A DNA stretch of 7,567 nt from Pirellulaceae bacterium (GCA_020846515.1 JADLDX010000393.1:1-7567); one strand, 5' to 3'. Shown: positions 1 to 7,451, counted from the first letter of the stretch. Numbers and translations: made by a program. The notes: generated from the letters alone by a model not told the origin.

Positions 1-2
1 AT

Positions 3-1157
3 GCGCGCGGCGTTCGGCTGAAGACGGCCGCAGGCCAGCCGCTGGTGATGGATCTGCAGATGATCGTACCGGTGGCCTTCGATTGGGATCGCGATGGCGA
101 CGCGGATTTGATTGTCGGAGACGAAGATGGCCGCGTGGCTTTGATCGAAAACGTCACCTCACGCGCTGGCCGACCTACTACGCCGGCCTTTCTCGCACCG
201 CGTTTCTTTCAGCAGAAAGCCGAGACGCTCAAGTGCGGCGCATTGGCCACACCAGTAGGTGTCGATTGGGATGGTGATGGCGATACGGATATTCTTTCGG
301 GCAACACGGCCGGCACGATCGAGTTCTTCGAAAACCTAGGCGAGGCACCGGCAATCAACGGCTTTCCCAAATGGGCCGCGCCGGTAGCTGTCCAAGTCGA
401 TGGCCAACCGTTTCGCATCATGGCGGGTCCAAATCTGAGTATTCAAGGGCCGGCCGAAGCCAAGTGGGGCTATACAACTTTCAGCGTGGCCGACTGGGAT
501 CATGATGGTCGATTGGACATCGTCTTCAACTCAATTATCGGGCAAGTACAGTGGCTCAAAAATGAAGGCACGCGAACTGAGCCCAAGATCTCAGCCCCGC
601 AGCCTGTGGATGTCGAGTGGCCCGCTGATCACCAAATGCCTCGTCGACCCAAATGGACTTGGTGGCAGCCCTCGGGCCAAGAGCTGGTGACGCAGTGGCG
701 AACCACTCCGGTCGTCATCGACTTGACCGGCGATCAACTGGTCGATCTGGTCATGCTCGATACCGAAGGTTATCTGGCATTGTTCCAACGCGAACGGCGC
801 GGTGAAAAGTTGGTTCTGCTCCCTCCGCAGCGCGTCTTACACGACGAACTGGGACGGCCGCTGCGGTTCAATGACCGCTCTGCCGGTGGCAGTGGCCGGC
901 GCAAGCTGAGCTTCGTCGATTGGGATCGCGATGGACAACTGGACATCCTGCTCAACTCGAGCAATGCTGACCTTTATCGTGGCCTGGGCCGCACCGACGG
1001 TGCTTGGCGTTTCCAAAAAGCCGGCACCCTCGCCGGTCAAAACATCGAGGGCCACGATGTCAGCCCCACAACGGTCGATTTCGATCGCAACGGCACCCCC
1101 GACTTTTTAGGCGGAGCCGAAGATGGCCGCTTTTATTATTTGAAAAACCCCAACTGA
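3..1157 (+). CDS. FG-GAP/VCBS repeat beta-propeller protein, 5'-truncated by the window edge
   Basis: The reading frame is open from the first complete codon at position 3 to TGA at 1155-1157. The true start therefore lies left of the window, and the GTG/ATG codons at 45-50 are probably internal. The visible 384 residues carry six repeats of about 40-100 residues, each with an Asp-rich loop of the D-x-D-x-D-G-x-x-D calcium-binding type. The loops lie at nt 81-107, 264-290, 492-518, 720-746 (degenerate, D-L-T-G-D-Q), 918-944 and 1077-1103 (N replaces one D). Each is followed by a strand such as I-x-F-F-E-N or F-Y-Y-L-K-N. This is the FG-GAP/VCBS pattern, which folds as a beta-propeller in secreted or surface proteins. 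The protein stops right after the last blade, so the C-terminus looks intact. The ligand is unknown. Any signal peptide or N-terminal domain is outside the window. The gene converges on the DUF2007-like gene, with 49 bp between the stop codons. Confidence 0.88.
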   Translation, partial: ARGVRLKTAAGQPLVMDLQMIVPVAFDWDRDGDADLIVGDEDGRVALIENVTSRAGRPTTPAFLAPRFFQQKAETLKCGALATPVGVDWDGDGDTDILSGNTAGTIEFFENLGEAPAINGFPKWAAPVAVQVDGQPFRIMAGPNLSIQGPAEAKWGYTTFSVADWDHDGRLDIVFNSIIGQVQWLKNEGTRTEPKISAPQPVDVEWPADHQMPRRPKWTWWQPSGQELVTQWRTTPVVIDLTGDQLVDLVMLDTEGYLALFQRERRGEKLVLLPPQRVLHDELGRPLRFNDRSAGGSGRRKLSFVDWDRDGQLDILLNSSNADLYRGLGRTDGAWRFQKAGTLAGQNIEGHDVSPTTVDFDRNGTPDFLGGAEDGRFYYLKNPN

Positions 1158-1174
1158 CCCCAATCCGCACTCTC

Positions 1175-1222
1175 TTACGACGCTCGAATGTTACGACGCT
1201 CGAATGTTACGACGCTCGAATT
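1175..1222. repeat. Three tandem copies of a 16-bp repeat at a convergent gene junction
   Basis: The unit TTACGACGCTCGAATG occurs at 1175-1190 and 1191-1206, and again at 1207-1222 with only the last base changed (G to T). The third copy encodes the last five codons and the TAA stop of the minus-strand gene. In that gene's direction the other two copies lie beyond its stop codon. Sixteen is not a multiple of three, but extra copies fall in the 3' untranslated region, so gain or loss would not alter the protein. Replication slippage that copied the gene's 3' end is the simplest origin. No hairpin or terminator is evident in the unit. Confidence 0.92.
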
Positions 1223-1950
1223 TGCAGCACGATGTAGACGCATGCAGCGACTACCGCCAGATTGATGCCCATGGCGATTCGAAAACGCCAAGTGTTCCGC
1301 GGTGAAAACGGCGCCGGGATGCTCAGGGCTCCGAGCAACGTGATCAATGAGTAGATGTGCAGGAGAATCGGCAAAGTGACCAGGCCAAACACACTGGCTC
1401 GATACGCTCTTTGTATGACATCGTCCAATTCCTCCAGTGCCTGCTCGTCACGCGCTGAACTGGGGACCTGGGCCGGGTCAGGGGCCGAGGGAGGCGAACC
1501 GGGCGTGGCGTAAGGGCTCGGGTTGAACCCTGCATTGCTATCACCGGTGCGGTAGGGACTGAGCAAATCGTCGGGGTGGACTGTGGGCCTGGAGGTTGCT
1601 GTTGGGGCAGTACTCGCAGGGGGCTGGCCTTCTACTTCGGTTCGTTCACCACCACACTTCCAACACATGTCAAAGTTGGCTTCATTCGTCTCGCTGCAGC
1701 GACCGCAGTACCAAGCCGTCCCGACCTTGTTTCGCGCTTCACGCAAAATCTCCTCAGCCCGCGCGGCATCGGGCGCTCGAACTCTGACCTTAATGGAACC
1801 CATGGTGGCATTGAAGGCAAAGTTATTGGCACCATGCAATCCATCCACGTAGACTTCTAAACCAGCCGACTGCAGCACCTGCTGAATGTGCTCGGCTTCA
1901 AACGGCAGCGATACCGTCGCGACCAGGTGCAGAGGTGATTCGGTTGCCAT
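1207..1950 (-). CDS. DUF2007-like / RanBP2-type zinc finger membrane protein
   Basis: This 247-residue protein starts at ATG 1950-1948. Residues 8-72 resemble the DUF2007 'putative signal transducing protein' domain: a strand, the helix EAEHIQQVLQSAG, a strand, then V-R-V-R-A-P-D and a helix ending in EEILRE. Residues 80-99 match the RanBP2 zinc-finger consensus W-x-C-x2-C-x3-N-x6-C-x2-C exactly, with W80, C82, C85, N89, C96 and C99. A Pro/Ser/Thr-rich linker follows (about 105-165), then a short acidic helix (167-181) and two hydrophobic segments at about 186-209 and 222-243. These predict two membrane helices with the soluble domains probably cytoplasmic. The frame stays open upstream to 2097, but those extra 49 residues would overlap the radical SAM gene and precede the conserved domain, so the shorter start was chosen. 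No strong Shine-Dalgarno precedes it. Function is unknown; a regulatory or protein-binding role at the membrane is inference. Confidence 0.85.
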   Translation of the reverse strand: MATESPLHLVATVSLPFEAEHIQQVLQSAGLEVYVDGLHGANNFAFNATMGSIKVRVRAPDAARAEEILREARNKVGTAWYCGRCSETNEANFDMCWKCGGERTEVEGQPPASTAPTATSRPTVHPDDLLSPYRTGDSNAGFNPSPYATPGSPPSAPDPAQVPSSARDEQALEELDDVIQRAYRASVFGLVTLPILLHIYSLITLLGALSIPAPFSPRNTWRFRIAMGINLAVVAACVYIVLQIRAS

Positions 1951-2044
1951 GGGGGCTACTACTCGCTTGGATCGGGGATGAAGGTTAATATGAAGACCAC
2001 GCCAGCTCGAATTCTTAACCCAAACACGATAGGCTCCGATTGCC
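1951..2044. promoter_or_regulatory. Divergent intergenic region between DUF2007-like and radical SAM genes
   Basis: These 94 bp separate the start codons of two divergent genes, so the promoter of each should lie here or inside the other's 5' end. The region is more AT-rich than its surroundings around 1981-2025. On the plus strand TTGGAT (1967-1972) and TATGAA (1989-1994), 16 bp apart, form a poor sigma-70-like pair. No convincing counterpart was found on the minus strand. An AGG at 2031-2033, 11 nt before the ATG at 2045, is the only Shine-Dalgarno-like element. The promoter assignment comes from gene arrangement more than from motifs. Confidence 0.35.
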
Positions 2045-3874
2045 ATGAACAACGCCATCAAGGACGTCTTGAATCGCCATATCCTGCCCAAGGTCAAGAT
2101 GCCTGGTCAATATGCGGGCGGTGAACGGAATATCGTACGCAAAAATCATCACGAAGTCTTGGGGAAACTCTGCCTGGCCTTTCCGGATGCTTATACCATC
2201 GGCATGAGCCATCACGGCTTGCAAGTTCTCTATTCGCTGATGAATGCCCGCCCGGACTGGCTGGCCGAGCGAGCTTTCACGCCTTGGCCGGACATGGAAG
2301 CCCAATTGCGGCACTATCAAGTCCCCTTATATAGCCTGGAAACTTACACGCCGCTCAATCAGTTCGATGTGGTTGGATTTTCTTTACAGTACGAAATTTC
2401 TTCGCCCAATGTGCTGACCATGCTGGACCTGGGCGGTATTCCGCTGCGTGGTCGCGTACGCACGATGGCCGATCCGTTGATTCTGGCCGGCGGCCCGTGC
2501 ACCCAGAATCCAGAGACGATGGCGGAGTTCGTGGATGTCTTTGTCATGGGCGACGGCGAACCGGCCTTACCTGTGATTTGCGACACCTGGTTAGAGCTGC
2601 GCAGGGCCGCGCGTGAACGCGATGGTTTTTTGGGCGGCGAAGCTGGCCGGCTGCAGCGTGAGCAGGCCCTGGCGGAACTCGCCGTGCGCCTGCCCTTTGC
2701 TTACGTCCCACGTTTTTATCAACCTGAATATGCCAACGGCCGCATCGTCGCGCTCAATCGACTGCGCAGCGATATCCCCGAAACGATCCAGCCCTCCGTG
2801 ATTCAAGACCTGGAATCGATCCCGCTACCGACCGCGCCGGTAGTACCGTTTGTCGAATGTGTGCATGATCGTATCGCTATCGAGATCATGCGTGGCTGCC
2901 CTTGGCAATGTCGCTTCTGCCAGAGCACGGTGATCAAACGACCGCTGCGATTCCGAACCGTCGAGACCATCGTACAAGCCGCCTTGGAAAGCTACCGCAC
3001 GACGGGCCTCAACGAGATCAGCCTGCTATCGCTTTCGACCAGCGACTATCCACACTTTCCTGAGTTGATCAAGCGTATGAAGGAGACGTTTAATCCTCTG
3101 GGCGTCAACATCTCGATTCCCAGCTTGCGGGTCAACGAACAATTGCGATCGATCGCCGAACTAATCGGAAACGATCGTCGTGCCGGTCTGACATTGGCTC
3201 CGGAAGTAGCTCGAGACGACATGCGCGAGCAAATTCGCAAGAAGATCAAGAATGACGATCTGTTCGAAGGCTGCCGCGTCGCCTTTCGCAACAACTACGA
3301 AAGCGTCAAGCTCTACTTCTTATGCGGCTTGCCGGGCGAACGCCCAGTCGATTTGGAAGGCATCGTGGAGATGGCAGAAACGATCGCGCGCATCGGCAAA
3401 GAAGAAAAAGGCCGCTTCCCCAAGGTCACTGCCAGCGTCTCGAACTTCGTCCCTAAAGCGCATACGCCCTATCAATGGAATGGCATGCAGCGTCGCGAGT
3501 ACTTCCAATGGGCTCATAACTATCTCTGGAAGTGTCGCCAGATTCGTTCGGTGAATATCAAGTGTCACAGCGTAGAAACCAGTCTGCTAGAAGGCGTCAT
3601 CAGTCGCGGTGATCGCCGCACGTGCGATGCCATTGAACTAGCCTGGCAACGCGGAGCCCGCTTGGATGGCTGGGACGAAATGCTCAAGCCCGAGCGTTGG
3701 TGGCAGGCCCTGGCCGATTGCAACATCGACGTCGAACGTCAACTGCACGAACCGTATGAAGTCTCGGCCAAACTGCCTTGGGATCACGTGAATGTCAAAT
3801 ATGGACGAGACTATTTAGCGAAAGAGCAGAATCGCTCGGTAGTTCAACTGGCCGCCATGGCTGATGCCAAGTAG
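2045..3874 (+). CDS. TIGR03960-type B12-binding-like radical SAM protein
   Basis: The 609-residue product matches the TIGR03960 layout in order and length. The start (LNRHILPKVKMPGQYAGGE) is typical of the family and supports the ATG at 2045. Residues about 40-200 form a Rossmann-like B12-binding-type region with G149-G-P-C and G169-D-G-E. The usual base-off histidine motif D-x-H-x-x-G is not evident; the nearest sequence is G-M-S-H-H-G. The radical SAM core carries C285-x3-C289-x2-C292 in R-G-C-P-W-Q-C-R-F-C, the ligands of a 4Fe-4S cluster that cleaves S-adenosylmethionine. Further on are the family segments I-P-S-L-R-V, L-A-P-E-V-A and, near the C-terminus, S-R-G-D-R-R and L-P-W-D-H-V. The substrate is unknown. 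In many bacteria this family is fused or linked to a DUF2344/TIGR03936 domain, which is absent here both from the protein and from the rest of the window. It is probably a cytoplasmic enzyme. Confidence 0.92.
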   Translation: MNNAIKDVLNRHILPKVKMPGQYAGGERNIVRKNHHEVLGKLCLAFPDAYTIGMSHHGLQVLYSLMNARPDWLAERAFTPWPDMEAQLRHYQVPLYSLETYTPLNQFDVVGFSLQYEISSPNVLTMLDLGGIPLRGRVRTMADPLILAGGPCTQNPETMAEFVDVFVMGDGEPALPVICDTWLELRRAARERDGFLGGEAGRLQREQALAELAVRLPFAYVPRFYQPEYANGRIVALNRLRSDIPETIQPSVIQDLESIPLPTAPVVPFVECVHDRIAIEIMRGCPWQCRFCQSTVIKRPLRFRTVETIVQAALESYRTTGLNEISLLSLSTSDYPHFPELIKRMKETFNPLGVNISIPSLRVNEQLRSIAELIGNDRRAGLTLAPEVARDDMREQIRKKIKNDDLFEGCRVAFRNNYESVKLYFLCGLPGERPVDLEGIVEMAETIARIGKEEKGRFPKVTASVSNFVPKAHTPYQWNGMQRREYFQWAHNYLWKCRQIRSVNIKCHSVETSLLEGVISRGDRRTCDAIELAWQRGARLDGWDEMLKPERWWQALADCNIDVERQLHEPYEVSAKLPWDHVNVKYGRDYLAKEQNRSVVQLAAMADAK

Positions 3875-3978
3875 GTACCGGCGGAGTAGAATGTGAGTTG
3901 GCGCTGGACTACACCTGCCCTGAACCAGCGGTACAGTTCTGAAATTGCACCGCACGCTCTACTCCCACCTACCCACCT
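3875..3978. other. Spacer between the radical SAM and PSCyt genes, with a weak hairpin
   Basis: This 104-bp gap has no gene. CGCTGG (3902-3907) can pair with CCAGCG (3925-3930) around a 17-nt loop. Outside it, GGAGTAGA (3883-3890) is complementary to TCTACTCC (3958-3965). No T-run follows either stem, so neither is a convincing intrinsic terminator. The last 20 nt before the ATG at 3979 are almost all pyrimidine (CTACTCCCACCTACCCACCT) and contain no Shine-Dalgarno sequence. No promoter was recognised. Confidence 0.4.
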
Positions 3979-6900
3979 ATGCCTGCCCTACAAAAACTAC
4001 TCCTGCCTCTGTTTATCAGTCTGACGTGCGCAAGCGGGTGGCCGGCGCTCACGACGATCGTTCACGCCCAGACGGCGTCGAACGTCGATGAATGGTTTGA
4101 GCGCGAGGTGCGACCGCTGTTGGCCGAGCGCTGCTTGAGTTGCCATAGTTCGAGCCTCGAGGCCCCCAAGGCCAATCTGAAACTCGATCGCCGCGAGCTA
4201 GCCATGCTCGGCGGCGATAGTGGACCCGCCATCCTCAGCGGCCAACCCAAACAAAGTTTGCTCATCCATGCGGTGCGCGGTCAAGGTATGGATCGCATGC
4301 CGCCGGATAAGCCGCTGACCAAGCCAGAGATCGCCACCTTGGAACGTTGGATCGAGCTTGGTGCACCCTGGCCCGAACGCGAGGTTCACTCACCAGCCTC
4401 TGGTCCCGATTGGCTAAAAGATCGGGCTCAATCGCATTGGTCCTGGCAGGCACTGCGCGACAGCCAGCCTCCAACGGTCAAGCATTCTTCGTGGCCCAAA
4501 CGTCCCTTGGACGCCTACATTCGTCACAAACTGGAAAGCCTCGCTGTCTCGCCCTCAGCCAGCGCCACGCCGCATCAGTTGCTCCGCCGACTGGCATTCG
4601 ACTTGACGGGCTTGCCGCCATCGGAAGAGCAGTGGAGTCGATTTGCCCAGCATAAACGCACCGACACGCCCGAGTTTGAAGAGCTCTACCTGCACACGCT
4701 GGACGAGTTGTTATCGTCACCTCAATTCGGCGTCACCTGGGGACGTCATTGGTTCGACCTGGTGCGTTACTGCGAAACCCTGGGCCATGAATTTGATTAC
4801 CCAGTCCGTCATGCCTGGCGTTATCGCGATGCCGTTATCGATGCGTTCAACGGAGACCTGTCGTACGCCACGTTTGTGAACGAACATATTGCCGGCGATA
4901 CCGTGCGGACACCGCGTCGACATCCGTTGACCGATGTGAATCAATCCCTGACCCTTACCGGTTGGTGGTGGATGGGAGAAGGTTTGCACGCGCCAGTGGA
5001 TATATGGGGTGACGAAGCCACACGCATCGACAACCAAATCGATGTGTACTCTAAAGTCTTCTTGGGCTTAACCGTCGCATGCGCCCGCTGCCACGATCAT
5101 AAATTCGACGCCATCAGCGCCACCGATTACACCAGCCTGGTCGGTATCATGCAGAGTTCACGACGCACCTACGCGCCCGACGATCCGCATGGCAAGATCG
5201 CCCAGCACAATCGCCATCTGGTCCACCATATTCAGTCGCAAATTTCGCTTGGCCAACAATCTCAAGCCCAGTCCAAACTACAGGCCAAGCCCCAAACCAA
5301 ACCCGAATCGGATACTGGCTCCAGCGCAAGTTCCAGCGACAGTAGCCATCGAGAGTCGGTAATGCAGTGGCTAGATCAGATTGTCGAGCGTATGCGTGGC
5401 AAGTTAGATGAAGCCCGCCGAATATTCACTGCGGGACATCCTCTTCATAGCTTGTTGTTACTGGCTGAATGCAAGACTGAGGAAGAGCTGGCTCACAAGT
5501 GTCAGACTGCGTCAGTAGCCCTGGCAGCCAAAGCAGACAGCTACGCCAAGTGGTATGCGGAAAGTGTTCAACTGGCCGACTTTTCAAAAGGCCTGCCGGC
5601 TGGCTGGTATGTCGAAGCGGCAGACCCTGAGTTGGCACAGCTGTGTGCCAGGCCGTTTGAGTTCATGCCATTGGATCCACTTGGGATCCTCCCGACCCGA
5701 CCAGACTGCTTTGCATCGCATACCTTGGGCAAGCAGCAGCAACTCTCGCTACGCTCGCCAACCTTCGATGTCACGCATCCAATCGTCGCTCTGCGTATGC
5801 GCGGCAAGTCGGCTCAATCAACCGTGATGGTCGACAACTACTTTATGATTGAGTTTCATGGGCTGCTCTTTGGAGATCTGCGTAAACCGATCGACCAGCC
5901 GAATGACTGGGGCTGGGTGGTCCATGGCGGCGACTTGAATAAGTATCTCGGCCATCCCGGTTATATTTCGATCGATGATGATGAGAACAGTTGGTTTGAG
6001 CTGAGCGAAGTCCGTCTATGCAACTCGCCACCGCCGGAGCCGGTCAGTCCGCTGTCACCGCGCTGGTTGAGCGAGGGCGTGGAGCAGGGCGGATCCTGGC
6101 GCGACGCGCTCAAGTCGCGAATCGTCGATGAATTGCTCCAATGGTCGGCTGAAACCGCACTCAAGGACCAACGTCTGCACCGCATCGAGTTGATTCGCAG
6201 CGCAGTGGCGGAAGGCGTGAGATATGAAGTGCCGCTGCCGATAGAACTGGCACCTGGCATTCAGCGAGATGTTTTGGAAACAGAGGCCGCTGCCACGCCA
6301 GCTCCCACACGCGTCTTGGCGATGCACGAAGGTACACCGCGCCATGCGCCCCAAGCGATCCGTGGCAACCCACACAAACGCGGCGAGTTGACACCACGCT
6401 GCGACCTGCAAGCCTTGGGGGGTGAGCAGTTCCTCAGTCCCACATCCAGCGGCCGAAGCGAGTTGGCCACCTCGCTCACCTCCACCAAACATCCTTTAGC
6501 CAGTCGTGTCATGGTCAATCGCGTCTGGTTGCATCTGTTTGGTCAAGGTCTGGTCGACTCGCCAGATAATTTCGGCCTGCTGGGCGGTGCTCCGAGCCAT
6601 GTCGAATTGCTCGACTACCTGACTCTGCGATTCATCGAGCACGATTGGTCTTTAAAATGGTTGGTTCGCGAGATCTGTGCCAGTGGCACCTATCAACTGT
6701 CCAGTCTGCCTACGGCGGAACAGTTGGAAGTTGATCCCACAGCTAAGTACCTCAGCCACCGAGCCGTACGCCGACTGAGCGCCGAGAAACTGCGAGATTC
6801 GTTGTTGATGATCAGTGGCTCACTGGATCGAACGCACGGCGGCGAGAGTGTGAAAGTGCATTTGACGGAACAGATGTCAGGTCGTGGCCGTCCTGGACAA

Positions 6901-7290
6901 AGCGGACCATTGGATGGAGCCGGCCGCCGAGCTGTGTATGTCGAAGTGAGACGCAATTTCCTTGATCCGTTTCTGGTCGCCTTTGATCAACCACCGCCAG
7001 CCACGACGGTTGGCAAACGCAACCTCTCCAACGTACCAGCTCAAGCGCTCAGTTTGCTCAATGATCCGCTGGTGCACGAGATGTCACGACGTTGGAGTCA
7101 GCAAGTCGCCGGACAACTGTCCGATCCCGCCGCGCGCGTCAAGACCATGTTTGTGACTGCCTTTGCCCGCGAGCCCAGTGCGGCTGAGCTCGAGGCTTGT
7201 TTAGGCCTGGCTAGCGACGGTTCCGCTGACAGCCTACGAGAGTTGGCCCATGTGTTGATGTGTGCAAAAGAGTTCCAGTATTTGCAATAA
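3979..7290 (+). CDS. Secreted PSCyt1-PSCyt2(DUF1549)-PSD1(DUF1553) planctomycete cytochrome protein
   Basis: This 1103-residue protein begins with a Sec-type signal peptide (hydrophobic 7-27, probable cleavage after V-H-A30). The PSCyt1 domain (about 35-136) has the haem motif C52-L-S-C55-H56 and a likely distal ligand M107 in M-P-P-D-K-P. PSCyt2/DUF1549 starts near R175-P-L-D-A-Y-I and includes D-L-T-G-L-P-P-S. It ends with a second C-x-x-C-H, C368-A-R-C371-H372-D-H-K-F-D, the conserved family motif. Residues 426-459 are a Gln/Ser/Lys-rich low-complexity linker. Residues about 535-683 look like an inserted beta-rich, lectin-like domain. PSD1/DUF1553 runs from about K837-H-P-L-A-S-R-V-M-V-N-R-V-W to near the C-terminus, including N1015-L-S-N-V-P-A-Q-A-L. 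The family is thought to be periplasmic and is often found beside carbohydrate-degradation genes; its reaction is not established. A DUF1501 gene often follows such genes, but none starts within the 277 bp left in the window. Confidence 0.95.
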   Translation: MPALQKLLLPLFISLTCASGWPALTTIVHAQTASNVDEWFEREVRPLLAERCLSCHSSSLEAPKANLKLDRRELAMLGGDSGPAILSGQPKQSLLIHAVRGQGMDRMPPDKPLTKPEIATLERWIELGAPWPEREVHSPASGPDWLKDRAQSHWSWQALRDSQPPTVKHSSWPKRPLDAYIRHKLESLAVSPSASATPHQLLRRLAFDLTGLPPSEEQWSRFAQHKRTDTPEFEELYLHTLDELLSSPQFGVTWGRHWFDLVRYCETLGHEFDYPVRHAWRYRDAVIDAFNGDLSYATFVNEHIAGDTVRTPRRHPLTDVNQSLTLTGWWWMGEGLHAPVDIWGDEATRIDNQIDVYSKVFLGLTVACARCHDHKFDAISATDYTSLVGIMQSSRRTYAPDDPHGKIAQHNRHLVHHIQSQISLGQQSQAQSKLQAKPQTKPESDTGSSASSSDSSHRESVMQWLDQIVERMRGKLDEARRIFTAGHPLHSLLLLAECKTEEELAHKCQTASVALAAKADSYAKWYAESVQLADFSKGLPAGWYVEAADPELAQLCARPFEFMPLDPLGILPTRPDCFASHTLGKQQQLSLRSPTFDVTHPIVALRMRGKSAQSTVMVDNYFMIEFHGLLFGDLRKPIDQPNDWGWVVHGGDLNKYLGHPGYISIDDDENSWFELSEVRLCNSPPPEPVSPLSPRWLSEGVEQGGSWRDALKSRIVDELLQWSAETALKDQRLHRIELIRSAVAEGVRYEVPLPIELAPGIQRDVLETEAAATPAPTRVLAMHEGTPRHAPQAIRGNPHKRGELTPRCDLQALGGEQFLSPTSSGRSELATSLTSTKHPLASRVMVNRVWLHLFGQGLVDSPDNFGLLGGAPSHVELLDYLTLRFIEHDWSLKWLVREICASGTYQLSSLPTAEQLEVDPTAKYLSHRAVRRLSAEKLRDSLLMISGSLDRTHGGESVKVHLTEQMSGRGRPGQSGPLDGAGRRAVYVEVRRNFLDPFLVAFDQPPPATTVGKRNLSNVPAQALSLLNDPLVHEMSRRWSQQVAGQLSDPAARVKTMFVTAFAREPSAAELEACLGLASDGSADSLRELAHVLMCAKEFQYLQ

Positions 7291-7343
7291 CTCGTTTAAC
7301 AGTCAGCCGCAGGCGTACTCGTTTAACAGTCAGCCGCAGGCGT
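7290..7343. repeat. Two perfect tandem copies of a 27-bp repeat
   Basis: The 27-bp unit lies at 7290-7316 and again, identically, at 7317-7343; a partial third copy (ACTC) follows at 7344-7347. The first copy begins on the last base of the PSCyt gene's TAA stop codon, so the array forms the immediate 3' untranslated region. Each unit contains CAGTCAGCCGCAGGCG, whose GCC-GCA-GGC core could form only a very short stem. The same sequence returns in reverse orientation at 7528-7551. Confidence 0.93.
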
Positions 7344-7377
7344 ACTCCCCCACAACCTAACGCTGTGAAGCATTTTA

Positions 7378-7404
7378 GAAGCGGAACGGCGCAAGCCGTC
7401 CGGT
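7378..7404 (+). repeat. REP-like imperfect hairpin, left copy
   Basis: The stem is CGG (7382-7384) and ACGGC (7386-7390) paired with GCCGT (7395-7399) and CCG (7400-7402). There is a single bulged A at 7385 and a GCAA tetraloop (7391-7394, of GNRA type). GAAG (7378-7381) sits directly at the 5' foot, one base away from the GTAG/GTGG tetranucleotide typical of REP elements. The unit is 21/27 identical to the reverse complement of 7425-7451. Confidence 0.72.
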
Positions 7405-7424
7405 ATATCCCGGTAGTTATAGGA

Positions 7425-7451
7425 ACCGGAGGGCGTGCGCCCCACCGCTAC
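7425..7451 (-). repeat. REP-like imperfect hairpin, right inverted copy with GTAG foot
   Basis: Read on the minus strand, this unit starts with GTAG (7451-7448) followed at once by a stem-loop. CGG (7447-7445), an unpaired T (7444) and GGGGC (7443-7439) pair with GCCCT (7434-7430) and CCG (7429-7427) around a GCAC loop. Compared with the left copy, one internal pair changes from C-G to G-C (compensatory) and one from A-T to G-T (wobble on this strand). The GTAG foot, bulged GC-rich stem and inverted pairing match the known description of REP/BIME elements. A spacer of 20 bp (7405-7424) separates the two 27-nt units. Confidence 0.75.

Noticed and set aside
45..50. GTG/ATG at 45-50 as the true start of the FG-GAP protein
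   Set aside because: The frame is open to the left edge and the upstream residues read as normal protein sequence leading into the first visible repeat.
1951..2097. N-terminal extension of the minus-strand DUF2007-like gene to 2097 (49 more residues)
   Set aside because: It would overlap the start of the radical SAM gene, precedes the conserved domain, and the residues resemble no leader or domain. The ATG at 1950 fits the domain start.
3902..3930. Intrinsic terminator after the radical SAM gene
   Set aside because: The stem is six pairs with a 17-nt loop and no T-run follows.
3979..4032. Lipoprotein signal around C17 of the PSCyt protein
   Set aside because: The residues before the Cys (S-L-T-C) do not fit a lipobox, while a normal cleavage site V-H-A30 follows a suitable hydrophobic stretch.
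6055..6492. Minus-strand 145-residue open frame inside the PSCyt gene
   Set aside because: It lies antisense to a well-supported coding region, has no recognisable domain and fits a GC-rich shadow frame.
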